Notes: a model not told the origin generated them from the sequence alone. A stretch of 15,792 nt of DNA from JAITWN01 sp964546765 (GCA_964546765.1 CAZJKV010000042.1:1-15792); one strand, 5' to 3'. Shown: positions 1 through 6,191, counted from the stretch's first letter. Made by a program: numbers and translations.

Positions 1-539
1 AGGCGCACCCGGACGTCTTCAACGTGCTGCTGCAGGTGCTCGACGACGGCCGCATGACCGACGGTCAGGGCCGCACGGTCGACTTCAAGAACACCGTCAT
101 CGTCATGACCTCGAACCTCGGCTCGCAGGTCATCCAGGAACTCGCCGGCGAGGAGAACTACGACCTGATGAAGGCCTCGGTGCTGAACATCGTCGGCCAG
201 CACTTTCGGCCGGAGTTCGTCAATCGCATCGACGATGTGGTCGTGTTCCATCCGTTGCAGAAGGAACAGTTGCGCGCGATCACCGACATCCAGCTCGGCT
301 ATCTGAAGCAGCGGCTGCGCGATCGTGGGATGGAGATCGTGCTGAGTGAGGCAGCGCTCGACAAACTCGGCGAGGCGGGGTTTGATCCGGTGTACGGGGC
401 GCGGCCGTTGAAGCGGGCGATACAGAACCGGATTGAGAATCCGTTGGCGCAGGAGATATTGGCGGGGCGATTCGGAGAAGGCGATATCATCGAGGTCGAT
501 CTCAGGGAGGACCGGCTGGAGTTCAGGAAGAAGGGGTGA
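1..539 (+). CDS. clpB: ClpB disaggregase, C-terminal part (5' end outside window)
   Basis: This is the last ~178 residues of an AAA+ protein, read in the frame that starts at base 3. It matches the second nucleotide-binding domain and C-terminal D2-small domain of the ClpB chaperone. ClpB is a hexameric cytosolic ATPase that works with DnaK/DnaJ/GrpE to pull polypeptides out of aggregates. Visible marks are the Walker B stretch VLLQVLDDGR followed by TDGQGRTVDF, the sensor-1 segment VIVMTSNLGS, the arginine-finger stretch FRPEFVNRID, and the sensor-2 motif GARPLKR near the C-terminus. These are diagnostic of the ClpB/Hsp100 group, and the TDGQGRTVDF stretch favours ClpB over ClpA or ClpC. The 3' end looks intact, with a TGA stop. 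The next gene begins 53 bases downstream. The promoter and N-terminal half are outside the window. Confidence 0.95.
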   Translation, partial: AHPDVFNVLLQVLDDGRMTDGQGRTVDFKNTVIVMTSNLGSQVIQELAGEENYDLMKASVLNIVGQHFRPEFVNRIDDVVVFHPLQKEQLRAITDIQLGYLKQRLRDRGMEIVLSEAALDKLGEAGFDPVYGARPLKRAIQNRIENPLAQEILAGRFGEGDIIEVDLREDRLEFRKKG

Positions 540-592
540 TCGGACGGGAACACTGCGCCATTCGTATTGGTCATTAATGAACAAGGATCACG

Positions 593-1255
593 ATGGTATC
601 TCCGATCGAAAACCTGTCGCTGATCACTGCGAAGACGATCGAGCACTACACCGTACGCGCTGTCGAATTCCGGGAGGGCACACGTGACCACGATGTGAAG
701 CAGAACATCGAAGCGCTGCTCCGGCATATTCTCGGGACGCCGCCGTTTCGCGTACTCGATTTCGGCTGCGGTCCGGGACGTGACCTGGCGGCGTTACGCG
801 CTTTAGGCCACGTACCGATCGGCCTCGAAGGCTCCCCGCCGCTTGCCGCGATGGCGCGCGAGCAGGGTGGCTGCGAGGTCTGGGAACAGGATTTCCTTGC
901 GCTTAATATCCCTTCCGCCTTTTTCGATGGCGTCTTCGCCAACGCCTCGCTGTTCCACGTACCATGCCAGGAGTTGCCGCGTGTGTTGGGAGAAATTCGC
1001 GCAGCGCTCAAGCCCGATGGCGTGCTCTTCGCTTCTAATCCCCGGGGAAACAACCAGGAGGGCTGGAGCGGCGGACGCTATGGCGTCTATCACGACCTCG
1101 AATCCTGGCGCGCGTTTCTCGAGACGGCGGGGTTCGCGGAACTGGAGTACTATTATCGCCCGCATGGGCTCCCGATCGATCGACAACCTTGGCTGGCGAG
1201 TGTATGGCGCAAGAATCGTCTGGACAGGGAAGTCACCCCCATGCAGCATGAGTGA
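593..1255 (+). CDS. Class I SAM-dependent methyltransferase
   Basis: A 220-residue soluble protein with a Rossmann-fold methyltransferase core. The glycine-rich SAM-binding motif I is VLDFGCGPGRD near residues 53-63. An acidic residue at the end of strand beta-2 lies in IGLEGSP. A motif-IV-like segment FDGVFANASLFHV is followed by LKPDGVLFASNPRG, typical of the Methyltransf_11/25 group. The substrate cannot be read from sequence, because the group includes small-molecule, quinone, lipid and tRNA methyltransferases. The ATG at 593 is chosen because AAGGA lies about 5 bases before it and the N-terminal helix (ENLSLITAKTIEHY) starts directly after. It lies between clpB and rnk on the same strand, with gaps of 53 and 86 bases, so cotranscription with either is possible but not shown. 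Confidence 0.85.
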   Translation: MVSPIENLSLITAKTIEHYTVRAVEFREGTRDHDVKQNIEALLRHILGTPPFRVLDFGCGPGRDLAALRALGHVPIGLEGSPPLAAMAREQGGCEVWEQDFLALNIPSAFFDGVFANASLFHVPCQELPRVLGEIRAALKPDGVLFASNPRGNNQEGWSGGRYGVYHDLESWRAFLETAGFAELEYYYRPHGLPIDRQPWLASVWRKNRLDREVTPMQHE

Positions 1256-1341
1256 TTACGCTAAGTCGCAAGCCGGGGAAGCCATTCGATAGGTACGGAA
1301 AGCGATCTGCCATCGGCCATCTCGACTATAGAGGAAATCCA

Positions 1342-1755
1342 ATGAACAGCAGACCAAAGATCATCATATCGTCCCTTGATGCAGACAGGCTGGAGAGATT
1401 GCTGGACTCCATGCCGAAAGGCGCGTTTCCCGGCAAGGCGGATCTGGAGTCCGAGCTGGTGAGGGCCGAAATCGTCGATCCGGAGGACATACCGTCCACG
1501 GTCGTGACGATGAATTCGACGGTAAGATTCCGGGTCGAGTCTTCGCCGGACGAGTTTACCCTGACTCTGGTGTATCCCAAGGATATGGACTCGAGCAGCG
1601 GCAAGATTTCAGTGCTTGCTCCGGTGGGCAGCGCCTTGCTCGGTCTTTCGCAGGGTGATGAAATCGAGTGGCCAAAGCCCGGCGGCGGTGTGCTCCGGGT
1701 CCGCATCGAAGAGATCGTATATCAGCCCGAGCGTTCCGGTGAGTATCACCGCTAG
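1342..1755 (+). CDS. rnk: Rnk, nucleoside diphosphate kinase regulator
   Basis: A 137-residue protein, close in length to E. coli Rnk (about 136). It opens with the family-typical N-terminus NSRPKIIISSLDADRLERLL. It also has the conserved TMNSTVRFRVE segment and the GreA/GreB C-terminal (FKBP-like) signature ISVLAPVGSALLGLSQGDEI, ending in IVYQPERSGEY. Rnk-type proteins bind RNA polymerase near the secondary channel and are linked genetically to nucleoside diphosphate kinase levels. They have a short N-terminal arm in place of the long Gre coiled coil. The ATG at 1342 is preceded by GAGGAAA at about 6 bases, and an upstream in-frame start at 1252 lacks such support. The start region of this gene recurs twice more in the window as truncated copies, at 2375 and 10406. 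Confidence 0.9.
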   Translation: MNSRPKIIISSLDADRLERLLDSMPKGAFPGKADLESELVRAEIVDPEDIPSTVVTMNSTVRFRVESSPDEFTLTLVYPKDMDSSSGKISVLAPVGSALLGLSQGDEIEWPKPGGGVLRVRIEEIVYQPERSGEYHR

Positions 1756-1807
1756 GACCGGAGGTTGATGGGATCAAAATCGGCCAGGCCGGGCAGAGGG
1801 GTGTCGT

Positions 1808-2329
1808 ATGGATGCCAGCAAACTTCGGGAAATTCAGGCCCCGCTCAAGACGCGGTATCAGGATAGTCCGCAGGAGGCCCTGATCACCCTGTCCGCGCAG
1901 GGCAGGCTCGCCGAAGGCGTCAGCTGCAAGGTCGAGACCGGCAGGCAACTCGTCACCGCCGGACTGCACCCGGCTACCGGCGGCAACGGGATCAACGCAT
2001 GCTCGGGCGACATGCTGCTCGAGGCGCTGGTCGCCTGCGCCGGCGTTACGATGAACGCGGTCGCGACGGCGCTCGGCATCGAACTGCGCGACGCGACAAT
2101 CCGCGCCGAGGGCGATCTCGACTTCCGGGGGACGCTCGGCGTCTCGAAGGAAACGCCGGTCGGCTTTCAACGCGTGCGCCTGCACTTCGACCTCGATACC
2201 GATGCCACGGAGGAGCAGATCGCGACCTTGCTGCGCCTGACCGAGCGTTACTGCGTCGTGTACCAGACCTTGCGCAGCCCGCCGGAGATCGTGACATCGC
2301 ACGATAACGGAGCTGCCGAAACCGGCTGA
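1808..2329 (+). CDS. OsmC family protein (thiol-dependent peroxide reductase)
   Basis: A 173-residue OsmC/Ohr-superfamily protein. The two redox cysteines expected for the fold are present: Cys77 in the central helix (LLEALVACAGVTMNAVA) and Cys139 in RYCVVYQTL. Other conserved parts are the CSGDMLLEAL segment before the helix and the strand VRLHFDLDTDATEEQI. OsmC and Ohr proteins are cytosolic dimers that reduce organic hydroperoxides through the cysteine pair. The exact substrate is not determinable here. The gene lies 52 bases after rnk. The last codons and the TGA stop run into DNA that matches the 3' end of hicB, with the match starting at 2323, so the original C-terminal tail may have been replaced by recombination. 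The domain core is complete. Confidence 0.85.
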   Translation: MDASKLREIQAPLKTRYQDSPQEALITLSAQGRLAEGVSCKVETGRQLVTAGLHPATGGNGINACSGDMLLEALVACAGVTMNAVATALGIELRDATIRAEGDLDFRGTLGVSKETPVGFQRVRLHFDLDTDATEEQIATLLRLTERYCVVYQTLRSPPEIVTSHDNGAAETG

Positions 2330-2403
2330 TTGCGCATAGATTGTCGCAGTGTAAATGGAAATGAGGAAACTCTAATGAACAGCAGACCAAAGATAGCCAT
2401 ATC
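2323..2403 (+). repeat. Direct repeat copy 1: hicB 3' end joined to rnk 5' end
   Basis: This stretch matches 10355-10436 closely by eye. It begins with 16 identical bases (CGGCTGATTGCGCATA), then a 2-base difference, then TTGTCGCAGTG. A short divergent spacer follows, then the identical CTCTAATGAACAGCAGACC. In the downstream copy the first part is the real C-terminus of HicB (RLIAHKLSQ). Here the same reading frame would give RLIAHRLSQ but has no hicB ahead of it. Instead osmC runs into it and takes its TGA stop from it. The two copies are in the same orientation, about 8.0 kb apart. Confidence 0.8.
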
Positions 2404-2461
2404 GTCCCTTGATGCGGACCGACTTGAGAGGCTGTCAAGGAATGCGCATGCCTGCTTGTAG
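2375..2461 (+). pseudogene. Truncated rnk copy (first ~20 codons)
   Basis: An ATG preceded by GAGGAAA opens a 28-codon ORF. Its first 20 residues (MNSRPKIAISSLDADRLERL) almost repeat the N-terminus of the complete Rnk at 1342. Homology stops after codon 20, and the frame runs through unrelated sequence (SRNAHACL) to a TAG. The whole GreA/B-like domain is missing, so this is a gene fragment. The ribosome binding site and start are intact, so a short peptide could still be made, but there is no evidence that it is. A dispersed-repeat copy follows directly. Confidence 0.75.
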
Positions 2462-2467
2462 TTGGAC

Positions 2468-2583
2468 CGGTACAATGCTTAACCGGCCATTTCTGGTCGG
2501 GAAATTGCGCTTCTAAGACCGAAATCGGCCTGATTTTTATATCTTTATCGAATGAACTCAAAGGGTTGTTATGGTCCGACCCC
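2468..2583. repeat. Degenerate copy of MITE-like dispersed repeat (R1)
   Basis: The right end, TGGTCCGACCCC at 2572-2583, is identical to the right terminus of the complete element at 11251-11262. The preceding bases (GAACTCAAAGGGTTGTTA) align with TTCAACGAGTTACGG there. Further inside, TTTCTGG, TTCTAAG and GGCnTnTTTT motifs occur in the same order as at 11171-11215. No matching left inverted repeat is clear, so this copy looks truncated or worn. Confidence 0.6.
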
Positions 2584-2776
2584 AGGGGCGCTTTTCGACA
2601 GGCGCGCGGAGCAGATCGCGGAAGACATTCGACTGTTCGAATCCAGTGAAATCTTCCGGAGTTTCCACCGAATCGCGAACGGCAAGGCCGACCGGGGACT
2701 TTCCGCAATGAACCGGCTATATCGTTTCGTCACCACCAGGGCAGGAACGGCAGTCAGAAAAGCGGTGGTCAAATAG
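2552..2776 (+). CDS. Hypothetical ORF, possibly a gene remnant
   Basis: This ORF encodes 74 residues. From about residue 13 it has the composition of a normal folded protein, with mixed charged and hydrophobic segments such as AEDIRLFESSEIFRSFHRI and SAMNRLYRFVTTRAG. The family is not recognised. The SAMNRLYRFVTTRAG part faintly recalls the C-terminal part of DUF3175 proteins, but this is too weak to use. The only in-frame ATG near the start lies inside the dispersed repeat that ends at 2583, and no ribosome binding site is visible. The likeliest reading is a 3' fragment of a gene whose 5' part was lost when the repeat arrived. A chance ORF is also possible. Confidence 0.3.
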   Translation: MNSKGCYGPTPGALFDRRAEQIAEDIRLFESSEIFRSFHRIANGKADRGLSAMNRLYRFVTTRAGTAVRKAVVK

Positions 2777-2937
2777 GAAAGCCTCGTGCCCCGTCCTGAC
2801 CATTGTCAATACGTTGGCGCACATCGGCGTAAACGTCCCTTATCCCCTTATCCGGAAATATCAGGGTGTGGCCGTAGCTATAACTGTCTGCTCGACCCAG
2901 GAAGACATGGACGTTGTCTACCGCACCGACCACGCCC

Positions 2938-2990
2938 CCTGTTCCTGTTGTAATGAACAGGTTGAAACAAGGTCTGCGCCAGTTGCGCAG
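2938..2990 (+). promoter_or_regulatory. Two adjacent inverted repeats ahead of the DUF2892 gene
   Basis: The first is CCTGTTC at 2938-2944 and GAACAGG at 2955-2961, a perfect 7-bp stem with a 10-base loop. The second is CTGCGC at 2974-2979 and GCGCAG at 2985-2990, a perfect 6-bp stem with a 5-base loop. Both lie within 80 bases upstream of the start codon at 3016. They could be operators or leader-RNA hairpins. Neither is followed by a T-tract, so they are not intrinsic terminators. The rest of 2777-3015 shows no convincing gene. Confidence 0.4.
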
Positions 2991-3015
2991 TACGAAATAC
3001 AAAGGAGGTATTATT

Positions 3016-3498
3016 ATGAATACGAGAACCATGGACGTTTCACGCGCGAACCAGAACATGGGGCTGACAGACCGTATTTTACGAGTTGTAATCGGTTTCG
3101 CGATACTGGGTGGTGGATCGGCTTATGTCATGACGGGTGGCGGGTTGTTTACTTCCGCAATCGAGACAGCGGTGCTCGTGCTGATGCTGGTGTCGATCTA
3201 CCCTATTTTGACGGGCATATTGGGCGTGTGCCCCATATATTCCCTGATGGGTGTTAGAACTTGCAGTACTAGTGGCAAGAACGCATGCGGAACTTTCCCG
3301 TACCAGGTCAAGGCCGCGACCGGCAATGCGCCCGAACATTGCGAGCCCAACGATCAGCATAGTCTTGAAGGTTGCCACGACGATTCCGAGCCCCTGCCCA
3401 AGCACGAGCACTGGCGTGTAGAACAGACCCCGATGCTGTCGCCTAGTGAGGACGACATGGAAAAATTCGCCGCCAGGGAAAAGAGACTTAATTTGTAG
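3016..3498 (+). CDS. DUF2892 (YgaP-like) membrane protein with long C-terminal tail
   Basis: A 160-residue protein. Residues ~14-82 match the DUF2892 pattern: an N-terminal NMGLTDRILRVVIGFAIL, two hydrophobic helices (about 22-42 and 46-68), then the family hallmark GVCPIYSLMGVRTC. DUF2892 units are small inner-membrane domains of unclear function, often found with rhodanese or sulfur-metabolism proteins. The domain is normally 60-70 residues long. Here it is followed by about 75 extra hydrophilic residues with several Cys and His (CSTSGKNAC, EHCEPNDQHSLEGCHDD, KHEHW), which may bind metal or thiol partners. The ATG at 3016 is chosen for its excellent AGGAGGT ribosome binding site 7 bases upstream. 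An upstream in-frame ATG at 2914 has none. The gene ends 23 bases before a strong terminator. Confidence 0.75.
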   Translation: MNTRTMDVSRANQNMGLTDRILRVVIGFAILGGGSAYVMTGGGLFTSAIETAVLVLMLVSIYPILTGILGVCPIYSLMGVRTCSTSGKNACGTFPYQVKAATGNAPEHCEPNDQHSLEGCHDDSEPLPKHEHWRVEQTPMLSPSEDDMEKFAAREKRLNL

Positions 3499-3521
3499 AA
3501 ATACCATGTAGTACCAACCCC

Positions 3522-3555
3522 ACCCCGGTCATGCTGTAACGTCCGGGGTTTTTTT
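3522..3555 (+). terminator. Rho-independent terminator of the DUF2892 gene
   Basis: A 7-bp stem ACCCCGG (3522-3528) pairs with CCGGGGT (3543-3549) across a 14-base loop and leads into a run of seven T (3549-3555). It sits 24 bases after the DUF2892 stop. The stop codon of the convergent DUF2934 gene (3529-3531) lies in its loop, so the two genes share this sequence. Confidence 0.8.
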
Positions 3556-3780
3556 GTGAGTAATTGCAATGTCAATCTCTTGCTGGGCCTGCACCCAGTC
3601 ATTGATCGGATCACCTCCTTCAAAATGACGGTGCTCCGCGATGTAATAAGCAGCCTCGGCGATCATTTGATTGCGTTGTTCTTCTGAGTACTCCGCCGAC
3701 TTGCCCTGATGCCTCCCATTCCTGGAACCATTGCCGGAGCCGGAGTAATTAGTCTTCGACTGATAATCACGAGTGGTCAT
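3529..3780 (-). CDS. DUF2934 family protein
   Basis: An 83-residue soluble protein. The N-terminal ~28 residues are low-complexity and rich in Ser, Gly, Asn and Arg. The C-terminal half carries the DUF2934 pattern IAEAAYYIAEHRHFEGGDPINDWVQAQQEID, with the central GGDPINDWVQAQ most characteristic. The domain's role is unknown. It is a short helical unit common in soil and freshwater Proteobacteria and often occurs near stress genes. The start at 3780 is supported by an AAGGGGCAG ribosome binding site about 5 bases upstream. The gene converges on the DUF2892 gene, and its stop codon lies within the loop of that gene's terminator hairpin. Confidence 0.75.
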   Translation of the reverse strand: MTTRDYQSKTNYSGSGNGSRNGRHQGKSAEYSEEQRNQMIAEAAYYIAEHRHFEGGDPINDWVQAQQEIDIAITHKKTPDVTA

Positions 3781-4190
3781 AATACTGCCCCTTATGTTTG
3801 AAATGATGACGAAAAGACACGGATGTTTCAGTATTCAGAATGCATGGGGAGTTGTGTAAATTTGCGCCCATGCATTGTCAATGCGAGGGCCGATGAGACA
3901 AGAGTCACGGTGCGAGGGCACGAATATTCTGGTGGTTGCAGCAAGGCTGGTTCCGTGAAATCACATTTTGTACTTCCGTTGTATATTACCTGCGCATTCG
4001 TCAGTCACCAGGCATACACGCTCCAACATCGAACTCTATGCCTCATCGGTAGCAGGATTCTGCGATGAATCATCAGCCAGGTCTGTTCGGTACTCAACAT
4101 ACTGTTCGATATAGCGCGCACGGCCGGCGCGCCTCGTCTGCCGGCATCCTGTGTGTGCGTGAACGTACAGAGGGGTATGTCATAGTCGGC
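3781..4190. other. Intergenic region without a convincing gene
   Basis: The short open frames here (81 and 64 codons) have no ribosome binding site and no recognisable protein pattern. The notable content is a perfect 10-bp inverted repeat, AATGCATGGG at 3839-3848 and CCCATGCATT at 3867-3876, with an 18-base spacer. It lies about 60-100 bases upstream of the DUF2934 start on the minus strand, where an operator or a leader hairpin could sit. The rest shows nothing further that I can support. Confidence 0.5.
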
Positions 4191-4302
4191 TATAAAGGGA
4201 TTCAGCGCCGCTGCCCCCCTCCCTCTGACGAGCGGCGCCTTGAGAGACGCAGCAGGTAGCGCTTCTCGGGCCCTCGGTCCTCATGGATTCGGGGGTTTTT
4301 TT
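4191..4302 (+). ncRNA. Candidate small RNA ending in an intrinsic terminator
   Basis: A possible -10 box CTATAAA (4190-4196) lies ahead of three stem-loops. The first is a perfect 8-bp stem GCGCCGCT (4205-4212) with AGCGGCGC (4231-4238), enclosing an 18-base C-rich loop (CCCCCCTCCCTC) that is complementary to Shine-Dalgarno-like sequence. The second is a weaker hairpin, GAGACGC with GCGCTTCTC (about 4242-4269). The last is a terminator. No matching -35 box is clear. The transcript would be about 100 nucleotides. No known sRNA family is recognised. It could instead be the 3' end of a longer transcript from the region to its left. Confidence 0.35.
4271..4302 (+). terminator. Intrinsic terminator downstream of candidate sRNA
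   Basis: CCCTCG (4271-4276) pairs with CGGGGG (4290-4295), with one G-U pair and a 13-base loop. A run of seven T follows (4296-4302). A perfect 12-base palindrome TATCGCGCGATA (4302-4313) overlaps the end of the T run. No plus-strand protein gene ends nearby, which is why an RNA gene upstream is suspected. Confidence 0.55.
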
Positions 4303-4376
4303 ATCGCGCGATATAATTCTCCCGGTTATTACCCGATAGAATCTATTATTACGGGCATCTGGCGGAGAGGATCACG

Positions 4377-5168
4377 TCAGTTGGGTGCGGACTCGTGCGG
4401 GGGGGGGGATATGTAGTCAGGGGTTATGGAATAGCGCCGGGTCAGTTCTATCCGAGGTCTCGTGAATTGCATCAGCCGGTCGCTTTCGCGTTTCATGACC
4501 TTGTAACATTCACAGCTCAGTTTCTCGAGGCCCGGCCGGTCGATCACGGTAATCAATCCGCGATGGTAGTCGATAATCCCCGCTTTATGCAGCATGCCGG
4601 CGGCCTCGGTGACGCCTTCGCGTCGAACCCCGAGCATGTTGGCGATGAGTTCATGGGTCATCCTCACGCGGTTGCCGGGAATCCGATCCAGTGAAAGCAG
4701 GAGCCAGCGACACAGTTGCTGGATGATGGTGTGATGGCGATAGCACGCGGCTGTCTGCGCCATCTGCGCTATCAGAGACTGTGTATAGCGCAGAAAAACC
4801 TCGCGCGTGTCGATGTGGTTATTGAACTCCTTGCGGATTTCGCTGGCGGTAATACGATAGGCAAAGCCTTCGCCCGGCACGACGGCCCGACTGGGCATAC
4901 TATCGCCTCCCATGAATGAAGCGATGCCGACGAGGCCCTCATTGCCGACGACGGCGATCTCCGCCGATGAGCCGTCGATCATGGCATGGAGCAGGGATAT
5001 GATACTGTTGATCGGAAAATATACATGGACTTCGGATTCGAATGTTTCGTATAGCACCTCCCCGAGCGGCAGATTGACCAGCTGCAGGTGGCTAGAGAGC
5101 CGCTTTCTGGCTTCCGGCGTGATTGCAGCGAGCAGATCGTTGTTGGTCAAATCTTGTGAGTTTGGCAT
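4377..5168 (-). CDS. Crp/Fnr-family transcriptional regulator (paralog A)
   Basis: A 263-residue regulator. Residues ~12-140 form a cyclic-nucleotide-binding-like beta-barrel with LGEVLYETFESEVHVYFP and IAVVGNEGLVGIASFMGG. The C-terminal third is a winged helix-turn-helix of the Crp_2 type (MTHELIANMLGVRREGVTEAAGMLHKAGIIDY, then RGLITVIDRPGLEKLSCECY). The usual cAMP-contacting Arg/Ser pair is not evident, so the effector is unknown. There is no N-terminal Fnr-type Cys cluster. The ATG at 5168 is chosen because AAAGGAG stands 7 bases upstream; an upstream in-frame ATG at 5285 would add 39 unconserved residues. The C-terminus (ISPPPHESAPN) is encoded partly by a run of ten C, a site prone to slippage. 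It is closely similar to the neighbouring 5405-6127 gene on the same strand, 236 bases upstream, which suggests an old tandem duplication. Confidence 0.85.
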   Translation of the reverse strand: MPNSQDLTNNDLLAAITPEARKRLSSHLQLVNLPLGEVLYETFESEVHVYFPINSIISLLHAMIDGSSAEIAVVGNEGLVGIASFMGGDSMPSRAVVPGEGFAYRITASEIRKEFNNHIDTREVFLRYTQSLIAQMAQTAACYRHHTIIQQLCRWLLLSLDRIPGNRVRMTHELIANMLGVRREGVTEAAGMLHKAGIIDYHRGLITVIDRPGLEKLSCECYKVMKRESDRLMQFTRPRIELTRRYSITPDYISPPPHESAPN

Positions 5169-5404
5169 CGCGGCTCCTTTGCGATTCTGGAAACTACCCA
5201 TTAGCCTGCCACTCATTACAACATTGACTCTGATAGAGGCTATACCAGTTTCGTACGCTAGCAAACATATTTCTGCCACTCGCAAGCGTTGCCATCGTCG
5301 CCGCCACGCGATCGATCCCCCTGCTTGTGGAATCCTAGCATTATCCGGGTGTTACATACGAAAGCGCCCGCAGGCTGCGTGCCGGAGAAGCAGCCCGGAG
5401 AGGG

Positions 5405-6127
5405 TCAGCGCGGTTGCGAATACGCCATTAGCCGATCAGTTTCGCGTTTCACCACGCTATAACACTCGCAGCTGAGCTTCTCGAGACGTGGGCGGTCGAG
5501 TACGGTGATCAAACCGCGCGTGTACTCGATGACGCCCGCTTTTTGAAGTTTGCCGGCGGCCGCGGTAACGCCTTCGCGCCGAACGCCGAGCATGTTCGCA
5601 ATGAGTTCCTGGGTCATCTTCAGGCGGTTGCCGGGCACGCGGTCCAGTGATAGCAGGAGCCAGCGACACAGCTGCTGGTCGATGGAATGATGGCGGTTGC
5701 ATGCTGCTGTCTGCGCCATCTGCGTGATCAGCACCTGGGTGTAACGTAGCATCAGTATGCGCATCTCGGCATGGTCGTTGAACTCCTTGCGCAGCTCCAT
5801 GGCCGGAAGGCGGTAGGCATGACCGCTGCTCTGCACGATCGCCCGACTGGGCGCGCTATCGCCGCCCATGAAGACCGCGATGCCGACGATACCCTCATTG
5901 CCGACGACAGAGATCTCTGCCGAGGCGCCGTCGACCATGACATAGAGCAGGGATACGATGCAGGTGGCCGGAAAATAGACAAATTCGATATGTTGACCGG
6001 CTTCGTAGATCACCGAGCCGAGCAGCAGGTTAACGGGCTTCAGATTCGGGATGAGGCGCTTCAAAGCCTCAGGCGGCAGCGCTGCGAGCAATTGGTTACC
6101 GTTTGGTGCGGGCGGTGGGGTCAACAA
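5405..6127 (-). CDS. Crp/Fnr-family transcriptional regulator (paralog B)
   Basis: About 240 residues, with the same two-domain layout as paralog A. The effector barrel has ISVVGNEGIVGIAVFMGG and the winged helix has MTQELIANMLGVRREGVTAAAGKLQKAGVIEY then RGLITVLDRPRLEKLSCECY. The segment QMAQTAACNRHHSIDQQLCRW is shared nearly word for word with the neighbour. A TTG start at 6127 is proposed. It has AAAGGA 6 bases upstream, and this AAAGGA-start spacing aligns base for base with paralog A's AAAGGAG-ATG. In-frame ATGs at 6148 and 6202 lack a ribosome binding site, and the one at 6202 lies upstream of a perfect TATAAT on this strand (6191-6186). The ligand and regulon are unknown. The gene is divergent from the PAS/CheB-CheR operon, so those genes are plausible targets. 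Confidence 0.85.
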   Translation of the reverse strand: MLTPPPAPNGNQLLAALPPEALKRLIPNLKPVNLLLGSVIYEAGQHIEFVYFPATCIVSLLYVMVDGASAEISVVGNEGIVGIAVFMGGDSAPSRAIVQSSGHAYRLPAMELRKEFNDHAEMRILMLRYTQVLITQMAQTAACNRHHSIDQQLCRWLLLSLDRVPGNRLKMTQELIANMLGVRREGVTAAAGKLQKAGVIEYTRGLITVLDRPRLEKLSCECYSVVKRETDRLMAYSQPR

Positions 6128-6185
6128 GTCGTTTCCTTTGCGGGACATGATCCGGATGGAATCGTCGATCGCAGCTGCTTGTAAC

Positions 6186-6191
6186 ATTATA
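6186..6191 (-). promoter_or_regulatory. Candidate -10 box for Crp/Fnr paralog B
   Basis: The minus strand reads TATAAT, a perfect sigma-70 -10 hexamer, 59 bases before the proposed TTG start at 6127. The hexamer 17 bases further upstream (AAACAT) is a poor -35, so activation by a regulator would be needed or the match is chance. A start site near 6179 would exclude the upstream ATG at 6202. Confidence 0.35.

Noticed and set aside
1556..2302. 248-codon minus-strand frame
   Set aside because: It is antisense to rnk and osmC, both recognised on the plus strand.
2769..3059. 96-codon minus-strand frame with a hydrophobic start
   Set aside because: It reads like a possible protein in places, but it runs over the ribosome site and start of the DUF2892 gene, has no good ribosome site and matches no family I know.
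3079..3507. 142-codon minus-strand frame with a hydrophobic stretch
   Set aside because: It is antisense to the DUF2892 gene. The hydrophobic part is opposite the tail, which is odd, but no start signal or family supports it.
3823..4259. Two plus-strand open frames (81 and 64 codons)
   Set aside because: They have no ribosome binding site and no protein-like pattern, and the second overlaps the candidate sRNA hairpins.
4395..4919. Two plus-strand frames opposite Crp/Fnr paralog A
   Set aside because: They are shadows of the minus-strand regulator, which has clear domains and a ribosome binding site.
5354..5395. Possible terminator after Crp/Fnr paralog B
   Set aside because: A GGCTGC/GCAGCC stem exists on the minus strand, but no T-tract follows it.
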